Shown: piece after piece, positions 12,299 through 24,579 of the stretch
How positions within the stretch are numbered: the first letter of the stretch is position 1
How the letters are laid out: every line of letters starts with the position of its first letter
From: Phallusia mammillata
Taxonomy: Eukaryota > Chordata > Ascidiacea > Phlebobranchia > Ascidiidae
Direction: 5' to 3'
NCBI GenBank assembly: GCA_003260075.1
Contig: QLIY01000139.1
Location: forward strand, 160,121-224,120
DNA length: 64,000 bases
Position numbers and translations under genes: made by a program
The notes under the pieces: generated by a model
The model's database searches: none
Told to the model about the DNA's origin: nothing
What the model saw: the letters and a program-made list of their open reading frames with translations, nothing else

Positions 12299-12586
12299 AT
12301 GGGTGCCGGTTTGATTTTGTGTTTGGTTGTCTTTGCGTTAACCCAAATCCGTGCTTTGGAATGGTGTTTCGTTTGTAATTTTGATAAGATCAATGTATTT
12401 TCTGTTATAAAGAGCTTAACTGCTCAAAAATCGATACAACTGTTATCCAGGCATTTAATTATGTGTAAAAACTTTATTGAAAATTACACTTCAAACGAAA
12501 AAAAAATGTTTCGTTTGTGTAAGCGTCTAGAGGCGCCAAGACCATCGCCAAGTAAGAACCTTAAAAAAGTGCTGTTCTCAGATTAG
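12299..12586 (+). CDS. Orphan small secreted-protein-like ORF
   Basis: It starts 33 nt after the LCV3 stop. The translation begins with a strong signal-peptide-like segment (MGAGLILCLVVFALTQIRA) followed by LEWCFVC, which recalls the LKCITC start of the Ly6 exons. It continues with few cysteines and ends in a basic, Pro-containing tail. A donor (A|GTAAGA) at 12552 in phase 1, the phase used after LCV exon 3, suggests either a short spliced gene with a possible exon at about 12651-12717, or a decayed first exon of another unit. I do not recognise a family. No vWA exons follow before LCV4. Confidence 0.3.
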   Translation: MGAGLILCLVVFALTQIRALEWCFVCNFDKINVFSVIKSLTAQKSIQLLSRHLIMCKNFIENYTSNEKKMFRLCKRLEAPRPSPSKNLKKVLFSD

Positions 12587-13742
12587 GAGCATAAACAACA
12601 ATGCAGTAATCATCCAACGGTATTTTATTACTTCCAGCTATCATTTTCAGCTTTACAGGGTGTGTCCATGTTCAAACACGGCAAACAATTGCCAGTTTTA
12701 CCTACAAAACAACGATGATTAAAATAGATGTACCCACAACCTTTTTCTGACAGCTATAGTTGCTGCTAAAAACTCGCTTTTTAGGAAATGCGAACGTGTC
12801 ATGAAGACAAAATGCTGAAAAAAGGTATAGGCTCTGACACTCTTTCGTCCATTTACACTTAAACTAGGCCTACCATACGCCCTCTTTTTGTCCTCCTTTT
12901 TAACAAAAACCAAGTTGTCCTTTGAGGACAAGAAAAAGTACCCAAATGTCCTCCTTTTTAAAGCATTTAACAGACGAATGGACGGGATTTACCAAATACA
13001 TAAGTGACAATTATGTCTTTGAAAACAAAACAAACAGACAAATATTCATCTTCAGCTTATATTTTAAAGATTACAGGTGGATTTTACATTTAAAAAAACA
13101 AGGTTGTTTTAGTGTAGTGATGTGATAAACGTTAAACTTTATCCGAACTATCATTTAACACCGTCTAATTTCAAAGGCTTTTATTTTTTGGGGAACCTTG
13201 AAGTATTTTTTCATGTTCATGTTCTTTTCAACAATGTGTCCTCCTTTTGGGGGCTGGAAATATAGTAGGTCTAAATTAAACATGACAACTTCATTGAGTT
13301 TATTACTGAGGTAGACAGATCATATGTCAACTTGGTTTGATCTAATATCTGCACAGACTGTTGATCAAAAAACAAAAAACACCTAAGTTAGTCACGTATT
13401 CAATTAGCATTTTCGACCTTTTAAAGATTAACTTGTTTTTACTGGTAATAAAACACCTTGTTTTATTGCATCTTTAAACGACCCTGACAAAAAACATGGG
13501 CGTTTCTTCTAGTCAAACAAGCACTATGTCATCGAACAGCCAGTTGCATAACAATCCAATCGATACCTTTAGGGCATGAGAGTGAACATAGTTTTAAGTA
13601 ACAGACTGCGCAAGTCACGTACAAAGTTGAAAATATCTGTGTCACAACCACAGGTCAAGTTATTAAGGGATATTTCGACAGGACCGACTTCGGTAGCTTC
13701 AACGCTTTTAAAATTTACGCATTAAAACAGAAAACTTGAGAG
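12587..13742. repeat. Spacer LCV3-LCV4 with repeat-like block
   Basis: A block at about 12856-13277 is bounded by ACTAGGCCTACCATACGCCC-like sequence on the left and by an approximately inverted GTAGGTCTAAATT on the right. It holds several GTCCTCCTTTTT repeats, as expected of a nonautonomous DNA element, but no target-site duplication was confirmed. The remaining sequence shows nothing recognisable. Confidence 0.3.
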
Positions 13743-16738
13743 ATGAGGGTTGTGAATGCACTGGTGATTGTTTTTGGCGGCCTTTTACCTATCGTGGCAG
13801 CTTTAAAGTGTTTAACTTGCCAAAGTGCTTCGAGCATAGAAGAATGTGACCTTAACGGAGAACAACAATGTCAAATAAATCAAGTAAGCTTGTGAGGTCA
13901 AGTTCTAATTCAACCTTCTTTAAAAACAAGTAAACATGTGTTCAAAGAACTCCTGTGAAGTTGTGGTGAGAAGATACAAGGACAAGATAAGCGTGAGCAA
14001 GAGCTGCAAGAATACACAAGCTTGCATGAACAACCAACTGCAGGTAATGATAAAAACAAGTTTATCGCTTCGCCTAAAGAAACATGTTAACTGCAGAACA
14101 ACAGACCATCAGGAATTTCAACTCAATGTAATGGAGACCAGGACAACTCGTTTTGTACTTGTTGCTGCCAAGGCGATTTGTGTAACGCTGGATCTGACAC
14201 GTGCTTGACGCCTAATTATGTTCCTGCGTCACCACAAGGCCAGTACATCAATTATAATTGAATATAATTATAATGCAGCTACAAAAAATTGCTGGTTGTT
14301 GCTCAGTTTGTAAGTTTGGCCTGTTGAACACACCAAGGGTTAGTTATAAATATTTGTATAGTATGCAGGAAAAGAAAGTCATAGGCCGATGTAAATTGCA
14401 AAACAAAACTTAGATTGCTTTAAATTGCAAATATTGTTTTTCAATAATACCACTGATCTGACAAACAGTTCGGTCAAATCGAAGCAACTTTAACACATCT
14501 GTTAGGTCAAGTAGTACGACAAACGGTTTGGTTCTATAATATGTTTTAAAAGACCTAAGCATATTTATAATAAAACATAGTTGGCCTTCGAACTGTGGTT
14601 TGTCAGTTAAGTAGCCGGGCAACAATAACCCAACGGTATAAGAAATATCTGTGTTTACACCCCAGTCGGTTCCAATGACTGCCCATTGCCACCACGGAGT
14701 TTTCCACACGGAAACATCAACTGCGAAAACGGAGTTTGCAGATATGAATGTACTGATGAAACCTATGGGTTGTGGCCAGTAGGACGAGATCAGAATGTGT
14801 GTGGAGCTGACGGAAACTGGCAATATGACACACCTTGTTGTGCACGTAAATATTAGGACATAAAGTAAACATTTGTAAGACATACATCACAATTGCTGCC
14901 GTACAGAGATTTTTTTAGAAAGACGACGCTGTCCAAAACATCTATTTTGCTAATCCGTAAAGCCAATGTACAGCTTCTTGTTTGAATAGAACTATTATTC
15001 TTTTTGAATGACGGGGATAATGTTAACATCAAGGAATGAGGATAATATTAAGCGAAATATATGTAAAGGTCATTTTAAAACATCAATAAACTGCGATCGT
15101 GTGGCTACAACTACTTTCATAGAGCAAACTAGTTTAAAACCCGCTAAAACCTCTAGTTTAAAAACTACTTTAAAAAAAACAGATTTTGTCGTAAGTATTA
15201 GGTATCGTTTAGTTCTGTTTTAACATGACAAGAAAAAAGTTTTACGTTGTTGGTTTCAGGACCCTGTCCGCCCTACGTCTTGTATGATGCAGTGGGCCTG
15301 TATCATTTCAAGACCAGCAATGCTGCACATGTTTGGCGAAGTCTCGGGGTGTTGGCAAAGTAAGTTGCGTCAAAAAAAGTCTAGCAGAAAAATCATAGAA
15401 AAATCAATCTTTTTAACAATTAGCATATTTACACAAAAAGTTTTGCAAAACTGCCCATTGTGAATATATTTCTCTATTTGCCCAATTGTAAAAACAATTA
15501 TACTTGCAAAAAGTTATTATATTTTTAGTCAGACAGATTTCGACTCGGATTCAACAAAGGTAGCAGGTGTTTCGTTTGGTCCTCAACCTCACCCTTCATC
15601 AGTGGTATACTTTAACGAATACGGAAACAACAAAACCCTAATGGACTCATTGTTTGCTGCGAGAATTCGCCCTTCTGAAGAAGGTATGTTATGTAAACTT
15701 TTGTGTCGTTCTGAACCTTAAAGAGTTTGCAAACAAACCGTGTAGCAAGGTTTAAAACAATAATGATGAGTAAAACATTGCGGAATAACAGAGACGTCTT
15801 TACGTAGGGATGGTAAAGGTGCTGATCATAAAGTTGTCGAGAAATGTACCTCCGTCGGAGCATTGAACGCAACTACTCCATGTTAATAAGGTTGTGAGTT
15901 CCAATTCAAACTGGGGCTCTTTGGTTTACGAGGGGAAAAGACTTGATTACCATTACCACAAACAACAAGTTAAAACCTAATCAAGCACCATAAACACCAC
16001 CATAATATGTAACTTGTTCACGTAAATGCATTCTTTTAGGTACTCCCGTGAACATAGGCGTAGCGATCCAATACGCATTAGACAACCTGTTCCAGTCTGA
16101 TAGAGGAATGAGGGACGAACGAGTACCAAAGGCCATATTTATTACCACTGACAGCAACTCAGATGATGACGTCAAGACGGTCGCTGAAAACGCAAGAAAA
16201 CTTGGATATATTGTAGGTTTTTTTTTCCTTTATAGCTATTTTAGTTGTAGAACTATTCTTTCCATGAGAAAAACGAAACGAATTGAAATATTGTGGTGCT
16301 ATATATGTGTTCAACTCCAGGTTTTTAAATCTTTTTGAACTCTCCCTTCACATAAATAATGCCGAGTTTAACCTTGTACAAACATAGCAAAAATAACTGG
16401 TATATAGCTCAAATACTGATTCAATATTGTGAGTCTCGTTACCTCAAAGAAGGTCAACCGGTTGTAAAATAAAACACAAATCTACAAAAACCAATAAGAT
16501 TGACATGTTTTCACAAAAAAAAACAATTTTACTAAATTTAAAGATCTACGTGTACGCGTTTGAGCGGGAAGGAATTGTGTTCGATGAACAACAGTTGCTT
16601 GACATCACAGGCGAGGAAGATCACATTTTTAGAATTGGAGACGACTTCGACTCATTTCCTGATAACTGGAAGGACGATATGACAAAGCATTTCTGTGCAG
16701 ACCCATGCGATCATGTATTACACGATCATAAAATTTGA
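13743..16738 (+). CDS. LCV4: secreted Ly6/uPAR-CCP-vWA protein
   Basis: Exons: 13743-13883, 13948-14043, 14097-14238, 14666-14845, 15260-15359, 15529-15683, 16040-16212, 16544-16738; 393 aa. The signal peptide (MRVVNALVIVFGGLLPIVAA) is followed by LKCLTC. The Ly6 module ends CTCCCQGDLCNAG and the CCP has HGNINCENGVCRYEC. The vWA-like part has DAVGLYHFK, NEYGNN and DSNSDDD. Two oddities stand out. The exon 3 donor at the conserved phase-1 position reads CAAG|GCCAGT, so a GC-AG intron must be assumed. The otherwise conserved MIDAS Thr (NTGAA) is Ile (NIGVA). Introns 1 and 2 are the shortest in the family (64 and 53 nt). An AATAAA lies at 16754-16759. Confidence 0.82.
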
Positions 16739-16750
16739 AAACTTTTGGCA

Positions 16751-17024
16751 CCGAATAAAACTCAATGTTTAAACTATGTGTGCCCTTACAACTGCAATAG
16801 GTTTACTTGAAGTTGTGTGAAATCTAACGAAGTTTTTTTGTGATTGATTTTATTAAATGCTGCAAAAGCGTAAACAACAAAATAACGTTCTTAGATGTTG
16901 TGGTTTGTGTTGATGCATTTTGAAATAAAACTAGTATACTAAACAGTAGCTGCAAAAAAATGAACTTTGCCAGCTAAACGATCACAGAAAACAACAAATT
17001 GACTTGCAAACACCTAATTTTAGG
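16751..17024 (+). repeat. LCV4 3' flank, duplicated upstream of LCV6
   Basis: This block is collinear with 21899-22191. Both contain AATAAAACTAG followed by a long shared stretch that includes AAACAGTAGCTGCAAAAAAA and end in CTAATTTTAGG. It marks an old tandem duplication boundary in the array. Confidence 0.75.
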
Positions 17025-17193
17025 ACCTCCATTATTAAGCAACATCGCGAAAGCACTTTGATAAATCGAAGAAGATGACAAAAAAATTAAGTCACCAAAA
17101 CTAGTCTGGAACATATTGAAAAAAACAAGAGAACCTGTGCACCAGGTCATTTATAGTCTTGATGCTGACCACATGTACAGAAATGGAAAGGAC

Positions 17194-17372
17194 CAGTGGC
17201 GGGCTTTAGCCGGTTCGCACCGGTTCTATAGAACCGTCTCGCAAAATTTAATGAGATCAGCGAACCGGTTAGCATTACTGGTTACTGTCAACGGACTTTT
17301 TGTAACAGAACCGGCTGAAAAATATTACTTTTGTGATAGAACCGGCTCAAAAAAAATTGAATCCCACTACTG
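17194..17372 (+). mobile_element. hAT-type MITE, CAGTGGYGGG family
   Basis: The 5' end CAGTGGCGGG and 3' end CCCACTACTG are imperfect inverted repeats. The 8-bp target-site duplication GAAAGGAC is seen at 17186-17193 and 17373-17380. The interior contains GGTTCGCACCGGTTCTATAG and several AACCGGCT motifs. Related copies lie at about 39624-39735 (opposite orientation) and 54535-54683. Confidence 0.8.
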
Positions 17373-17380
17373 GAAAGGAC

Positions 17381-17897
17381 TAATATAAAAACAGATTGAG
17401 GTAGAACCTCGCGGCCCCTCAACCTATTGAAATACGGGTAAAGCGATGTGTGCAACGCGTTCTTCCAAAAAATACAATTTTTCAAATGTCTTAAGGCTAT
17501 TTTAATGTCGTCCCTTTACGTGTTGCCGAAACCAGTTTGACCAATCACTGAACCGGTCAAAAACTGTCTTAAGGCTATTACTGTACCGACGTTCATAAAA
17601 TCTACGCTTGCATGTTAATATCGTGACCAGCACCCTATATAAGTCAAGCGTTTTTTACCCTAAATCAATCCATTTGAAAGAGCGCTCTATCGAAATTTAG
17701 ACTCGGTAACTTAAGTGTAGTGTTCGGCGTCGTATATGTTTAATTTGTTTGTTTATTCAAGGAATCAGATATACGGTGTGCTCGGAATTGTTTACCCTAA
17801 GGGTCAGTACACACGAAAAGACTGGCCAGTTATAGATAGGGCAAAAAGTGATTATTATTTTGTGTCTATCAGAGTTTACATGAAAACAAGTTTAAGA
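17381..17897. other. Spacer before LCV5
   Basis: No exon seen. From about 17790 the sequence becomes similar to that just upstream of LCV6 (about 22445-22535), so this is probably the LCV5 proximal promoter and 5' UTR. An in-frame upstream ATG lies at 17880. Confidence 0.35.
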
Positions 17898-20800
17898 ATG
17901 GTAACTGTTGCATTGTTTTGGCTTTTTGCCTTTGCTTGTTATCACCAAGTGGCTTCTGGGCTGGAATGTATAACTTGTGATCGTGCCTTAAGTAATGAGG
18001 AATGCAATCTTCAAGGAAAACAACAATGTCATATTAACCAGGTACAGTAGAATGTATAAAGGTGATCTGGTTTTTAAAACGCAATGTTTTGCAGAACTTC
18101 TGCGAAACGGTGGTAAGAAGGTACAAGAACAAGTCGTATATTAGGAAAGGTTGCAAGGACACCATGGCTTGCAGTAACAACCAAATGCAAGTAAGGGAAC
18201 ACGTCTGTTGCTTTCCTGAAAGGTGCCAAAAAACTCTGTCAAAACTATTTGTTTGTTGACAGAACAACAGACCTTCAGGCAAATCTACTCAATGCAATGG
18301 AGACCAAGTCAACTCGCTTTGTACTTGTTGCTGTGAAGGAGATTTGTGCAACACTGGACTTGACAACTGTTCTCCCGCTTTATCTGTCCCCACATCACCG
18401 ATAGGTTGGTGTAGTATTGAAATACTGCTCCCCGATCAAATCTGTATTGCCCTGCAGTACTTGGTTGCAAATTGCAACATTTCTGTCAAGAAAAACCGAC
18501 GTATTAAAGTATGTAACATTAGTCAAAAAACTGACACCTGTTTAAACTTATTACACATCTCTTCATAGCCAAAGAGTCAGTGCTTCATGTACATATTAAA
18601 ACTAATAAAATTTAGTTGTATGACTTTCGCTAAATACCAAGCCGTATACTTGCACATTGTAGTAGGCTTCAACGACTGCCCATCGCCACCAACTAACTTT
18701 CCACATGGAACTATCAACTGTGAAAATGGAGTTTGCAAATATCAATGTACTGATGAAACTGGGGGGGGGGCCTGTGGCCAGTAGGAAGAGATCAGAACAG
18801 ATGTAAAGCTGATGGCAACTGGCAATATGACACACCTTGCTGTACACGTAAGAGCTATAAGATAAGTTGAATTTGCGAGATCTTTATCTAACGATCAGTG
18901 CTCTCCCAAAATTACAATATTTTATTGCAGTTACCAAATTACCGTCTAAATAATAGATACTGCTGTGGACTAATTACAATACGAAAAAGCTTACTTTTTG
19001 ACGTGATATAACAACCGCGCGTCAGTGTAAAAACACGACGTTAGATACAAACAGTAACCTAAGTATTCAAATAACCACAGCAGAAAAAATGCATTAACGT
19101 TAAATCCCAGAAGTTTCAGTTTGTAATTTATACATAACAAGCCATTTTATTTGGTTTACGATAAAGAGATTTGTAAACCCATCATTGCTTCATAATCTGT
19201 TTGGTTTAACAGGTCCCTGTCCACCATACTTCCTTTTCGACTCAATAGTTTTGTCTCATTCGAAACCTGAGTTTTCTGACAGGAGATTGGAAACACTCTC
19301 CGCAATTATCGGGTCGGTACAGCTTCTAAACACATAGTTTCAAGTACGCTTAAATTGTTTTCAATTGCAAAACAAAACTACATCAAACAGTGAACTGAAG
19401 GTGCCAAAACTTTTTGGTGAAATATATATTCCGTAAAACTATTGTGTACAACGGTTGATTCTGTTTGGCCTAGGGTTTATACACTGGGTTTTGAATTGTA
19501 TTGATGTAGAGAACAGTAATAACCGGAAAACTGCTACTGTAGGTGGATTTCAGTTCAAACTAGACTTTATTTTTTTGCATCAAATAGTCTCCTGTTTTTG
19601 TTACGTAAAGTTCTTTTACAACAATGTGAAAAATTAGTTTAGATTTCGAGGGATTTCGAGGCTGTGTACTTTCGGTTTCGGGCCCCCGTACAACTTTAAG
19701 TCAAGGCTTCAAGTTGTATTTCACAATGTATTTTAAACAGATTTATTTTTAGTGAAGAATGATGTATTGTTTTAGATTACTGGACATAAGTGCAGAATCT
19801 TCATTGTTCGCTGGTGCGTCATACGGCGCAGAGCCTTACGAGTCGTCAGTCTTTAACTTCAACGACTACGAATACAATGAAACGCAAATGTTGCAACTCT
19901 TTCTAGAAAAAAGAACTCCTACTGAAAACGGTTAGAATTTCCAATTGTCTGATTTGCATATGAACGTCGTGGCATTATCGTAAAGTCTTATTATCCTTAA
20001 TAAGACTATATGCTACAAAACTTATTACCGGGTTGTGTTGTGTTTTTCCACGAAATAGGTGTAGTTGAAATTAACACTCGGTGATACAAAGCAATTTCAC
20101 AACATTGTATAACATGATGTATCAGCAGAGCAAGGTTTTACTGGCGGGGTTGGGGGTAAGTTTAAGTAAAATAGTATTGATTTGGGCCTGACAACAAAAT
20201 AATGTTCGACGCAAAATATTTTTTATCGGGTTTGAATAGGTTTCGGGCTGGTACTTTTAGTCTGCCCTGATTTCAGCCTAAAACTATAAAAATTACGAAA
20301 CGAAATTGATCATATGGCCTTTTTGTTAAACAATCCTTGATTGTTTAGGAGTTCCTGTTAACACCGGTGCAGCAATTCAGTACGCGATTGAAAACCTGCT
20401 GCAGAGTGATAAAGGAATGAGGGACGAACGAGTACCAAAAGCCATTTTCATCACAACTGACAGCAACTCTGACGACGACGTTAAGACAGCAGCAAAAAGG
20501 GCGCGAGACTTGGGATATTTGGTAAGTCAACAAGCAAATGACAACATCAACTTATGGCGTACAATGTTTTACAAATTACCAGCAGCAATAATTTTATTTT
20601 AAATAATAGACCCTAAATAAAAATCTTTCAGCAGGACGCGTACGTCTACCTGAGCAATAATGTAAAAGTTTACGTTTTTACAGGCCAACAAAACAAGATT
20701 AAACTACTTTTAGATCCAAAACATTTACAAGTGCATACAAAATGCCATAGTCCGACAATAACCGCCCAGTTAGGTTTATCGTTCAAACTATATTTGACTA

Positions 20801-21071
20801 AGTAAGGAAAGCCGTAAGCAACTGACCATAGCATCTACCAAGCTAGTTCTGCATCCACGATTTCTGTTATGACTCGCAGATGTACGTGTATGCTTTTGAG
20901 AGGGACGGTGTGACTTTGGACGACAAGCAGTTGCTTGACATTACCGGCGACCCAAAGCATATATTCAAGTTCGGCATGGATATTGAAACGTTTCCTGACT
21001 TTTGGTGGCAAGACCTGGTTGACCACTTTTGCGAAGATCCGTGTGTGCACGTGTTACACGACCATTCATAA
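17898..21071 (+). CDS. LCV5: secreted Ly6/uPAR-CCP-vWA protein, frameshifted in the CCP exon
   Basis: Exons: 17898-18041, 18095-18190, 18263-18404, 18663-18847, 19213-19312, 19776-19930, 20349-20521, 20880-21071. I chose the ATG at 17898 because it is the one conserved in LCV6; 17880 is also in frame. The signal peptide ends before LECITC, and the Ly6 part has CTCCCEGDLCNTG. The CCP exon is 185 nt instead of 180: after DET there are 10 G plus CC where siblings have six bases, giving a frameshift and early stop exactly as in LCV1. The vWA part (LFDSIVLSHSKPEF, ISAESSLFAGASYG, NTGAAIQYA, TTDSNSDDD) is intact and very close to LCV6. Exon 4 is phase-symmetric, so skipping it would restore a Ly6-vWA product. 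Confidence 0.72.
18761..18772 (+). repeat. Poly-G run disrupting the LCV5 CCP exon
   Basis: Ten G followed by CC sit at the same codon position as the LCV1 G run, with the same net length change (+5 nt) relative to intact CCP exons. Confidence 0.85.
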
Positions 21072-21700
21072 ATATGAAATACCTGGACTTCTGTTCAATG
21101 AGTGTGTTGGTTCGCGTTTTTAGTTGCACATTGCTTAGTTGTGTAACAACAAATTTGCTCAAACAGCTTTACATAACACTGTCTTCATTTGAATTTTATG
21201 TACTAATGAACATTTTAACAAATACAACAAAGAAACAAAACAAACCAGCGTGGAAATTTTATATTTCAAGGACTAGACTTCGGTATCTGCAATTCAACAA
21301 AACAGTGTCGCAAAACTAGAAAGAGTCTTTTGTTGCCCAAATAAACGGAAACACCAAGCAGTTGCAACCAACGCATTGCGTATTTGTTTCTGCACATCAC
21401 ATGGGCCAAACTTACACAACATGCACGCCCACTTTATTTAAGTCCACGTTAGTTGAAAAGAAATTTGCTAAGGTTTTTATGCTTCCTACGAAAAGCATGG
21501 CATTGTTGATATCTGCTGGCATGAACAACTATTATTTAGAAAAACGTTGGCACGCGATGACATAAACACATGGAAATAACAAGTAAATTGGCACACTTCG
21601 CCTAAAAGGTTGCCGACCCCTGTTCTAGGCCTACATTTTGCTTAGCACGAAATAGGTAAAACTCCTTTCGGGAACAAGTAAACTATTTTCATTATTTTAA
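21072..21700. other. LCV5 3' flank, duplicated after LCV6
   Basis: The stretch from the stop codon to about 21460 is collinear with 25623-26060 after LCV6, including AATAAA at 21340-21345. It ends near 21640 with an AAGGTTGCCGACCCCTGT sequence that looks like the terminus of a hAT-type element. No gene. Confidence 0.5.
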
Positions 21701-21800
21701 TGCCTTGTCCTCCGTACCTGTTGCACGACGGGGCGGTTTTGTACCATTACAAGGCTAGCAGCGCTTCGACTGTTATGCGCGCGCTCCCTGCAATCACAAA
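21701..21800 (+). pseudogene. Isolated decayed vWA exon (LCV exon-5 copy)
   Basis: A 100-nt open stretch encodes PCPPYLLHDGAVLYHYKASS and on, matching LCV7 exon 5 in length and sequence, with an intact GTAAGA donor. The acceptor AG seen in LCV7 (TTTTAG) is TTTTAA here, so the exon cannot be joined. No other exons surround it, and both flanks match the LCV7 introns. It is the remnant of a lost array member. Confidence 0.75.
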
Positions 21801-21898
21801 GTAAGAAAGACGTTTAACTCTTTGAACCTAAGCTCTCTAGCGCCTCTAAAGTACACATGTGTTAAGTAGTTACCCGACAAAACAAGTAAACAACTGGT

Positions 21899-22191
21899 GC
21901 AACAAAACTCATTGTTTAAATAAACTGCAAGTGCACTTACAACTCTAACAAGTTAACTTGAAGATGTGGCAAAAGAGTGTTTATCTTAAAAAAGTATTTT
22001 TATGATTTATTTTACTAAATGCTGCAAAATCGTTGACAAAAAATGACGTTCTTGGATACGATGTCTGTGGTTCTTGTTCATGCACAAAGAAATAAAACTA
22101 GAATACTAAACAGTAGCTGCAAAAAAATGAACTTTGTCGGTTAAACGATCACAGAAAACAACAAATTGACCTGCAAACGACTAATTTTAGG
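21899..22191 (+). repeat. Second copy of the LCV4 3' flank
   Basis: Collinear with 16751-17024 (see that entry). Here it lies between the pseudo-exon and LCV6 and contains AATAAAACTAG. Confidence 0.75.
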
Positions 22192-22282
22192 TTCTGATTT
22201 CAGACACGACTTTTGTGACCAGCACATTGTGTATTTGTGTCAGTAACTTAGACTGTACTGACGAAAATGCTCTTGCATTTTT

Positions 22283-22375
22283 AGGGGTTCAAACTCTCCC
22301 GGGGACGAATCTAGACCAAGTTTTTTTGTTGAACATGGGTCAGGCGTGCCGGACCATTAGACTAATTTCCATTGT
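22283..22375 (-). repeat. tRNA-related SINE fragment
   Basis: A diverged copy of the element at 7857-7972. The shared core is CTCCCGGGGACGAATC followed by ATGGGTCAGGCG. Confidence 0.5.
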
Positions 22376-22535
22376 TAGTAAATTGTGTGAATAACTCCGT
22401 TTCCAGTGCCGCAGAGGCTCTCGTATTCTCGCCTAGGGGCATGCAAGTAAAGACTGACCCGTTAGCTAGAGCAAAAATTGACTATTATATCGTTGAACTG
22501 TGTCTATCACAGTCTAGGGTAAAAAAAGTTTAAGA

Positions 22536-24579
22536 ATGGTAACTGTTGCATTGGGTTGGCTTGTTGCCTTCGCTTGTTGTCACCAAGTGGCTTCTGGGCT
22601 GAAATGTATAACCTGTGATCGTGCCTTAAGTAATGAGGAATGCAACCTCCAAGGAGAACAACAATGTCATATCAACCAGGTTAAGTAGAATGGAAATATT
22701 AGTAACCTGTTTTTAAAAAGGCAAAGTTTTGCAGAACTCCTGCGAAGCGGTGGTAAGAAGGTATAAGAACAAGTCGTATGTTAGAAAAGGTTGCAAGGAC
22801 ACCATGGCTTGCAGTAACAACCAAATGCAAGTAAGAGAAAACGTCTGTTGCCTTCCTGAAGGGCGCAAAAAACTCTGTAAAAATAATTGTTTATAAATAT
22901 ATTGACAGAACAACAGGCCTTCAGGCAAATCTACTCAATGCAATGGAGACCAAGTCAACTCATTTTGTACTTGTTGCTGTGAAGGAGATTTGTGCAACGT
23001 CGGAACTGACACCTGTTTAAACTTAGTACACATATCTGTATCACCACAACGTCAGTACTTCATACACATCTTACAACTAGTAAAAAGTTGTTGTAAGTTT
23101 TATGCAAAATACCAAGCCATATATTGCACATTTTAGTTGGTTTCAACGACTGCGCAACGCCACCTAGAAAAATTCCACATGGAATCATCAACTGTGAGAA
23201 CGGAGTTTGCAAATATCAATGCACTGATGAAACTTATGAGTTGTGGCCAGTAGGAAGAGATCAGAACGTGTGTGGAGCTGACGGCAACTGGCAATTCGAC
23301 ACACCTTGTTGTGCACGTAAGAATTGTTAATTAAATTAAATAAAGGTGATGTTCAACCTCGGCAGATCTTAATCTGAAGATCACTGCTCTCCGGATATTG
23401 CAATATTTTACTGCAGTCAGTAAGAAATATGTATGAAATTAAATCTCAACAATTTGGCCGAAAGATCAGATATAAATTATATTTGAATAAGAAAGTAAAT
23501 AATCTAGGATTACAGACCGATACATAGACAAAACTGTCTTACGATTGACAATACAAAAAAAAAACTCTTTTTGACCTAACGACGCTAGAATTTTAAGCGT
23601 TTAAATAATTACTGCAGAAACCTTGCATTAAAGGTAAACCTCGGAAGTTTTAATTTGTAGTTACTAACGAACTAGCCTTTTTTAGTTCATAATAAAGAGT
23701 TATAAACCCATCATTGCTCCATAATCTGTTTGAATTAACAGGACCCTGTCCACCGCACTCCCTATTCGATTTAATAGTTTTGTCACATTCGAAACCTGAG
23801 TATTCTGTCAAGAGTTGGGAAACACTCGCCGCAATTACCGGGTCAGTACAGCTTCTAAACACAAAAGCTATTTCCAGGTACACCTAATATTTGATAACTG
23901 CAGCACAAATAACGCCAAATAGATTTTTTTCCTTCTGTAAACTGCAGAATGCCCTGCATGAGTTGTAAGTTATATTTTATTTTAAACCAAACGGACTTTA
24001 TTGGGACCTAACTTAAATTTGTGTCTCTATTGCTGGGTAATTTTAATTTCACTTTTGGACCTAATACGAGAAGGGTTTAGGCCGAATTTCTAACTTGTAC
24101 TTTCGGGTTCAGGTCGAGTTTGGGTCCGCTTACAACATTGATCTGAGGTTCAAATTCTTTCAACCGCATTACATAATACATTTTCAAACTGATATATTTT
24201 TAATGAAGAATGACGTATTGTTTCAGATTAATTGACATAAGTGCAGAATCTACATTGTTCGCTGGAGTGTCGTACGGTGCAGAGCCTTACGAATCGTCAG
24301 TCATCAACTTCAACGACTACGAGTACAATAAAACGCTAATGTTGCAAATCTTTCAAGAAAAAAGAACTCCTACTGAAAACGGTTAGAATTTCCAATTGTC
24401 TGATTCGTACATAAACGTGGTGGTTATTGTAGAGTCTTACTATCCTGTTTGTGTGGCAACATACGCTATGAAACTTATGTTGTGTCTTTCCACAAATACT
24501 TACGGTTTAAAACTCATATTCCGACAGAGATTCAATTGAAATTAACACTCGGTGATACAATTCAATTGCATTTAAAAAA

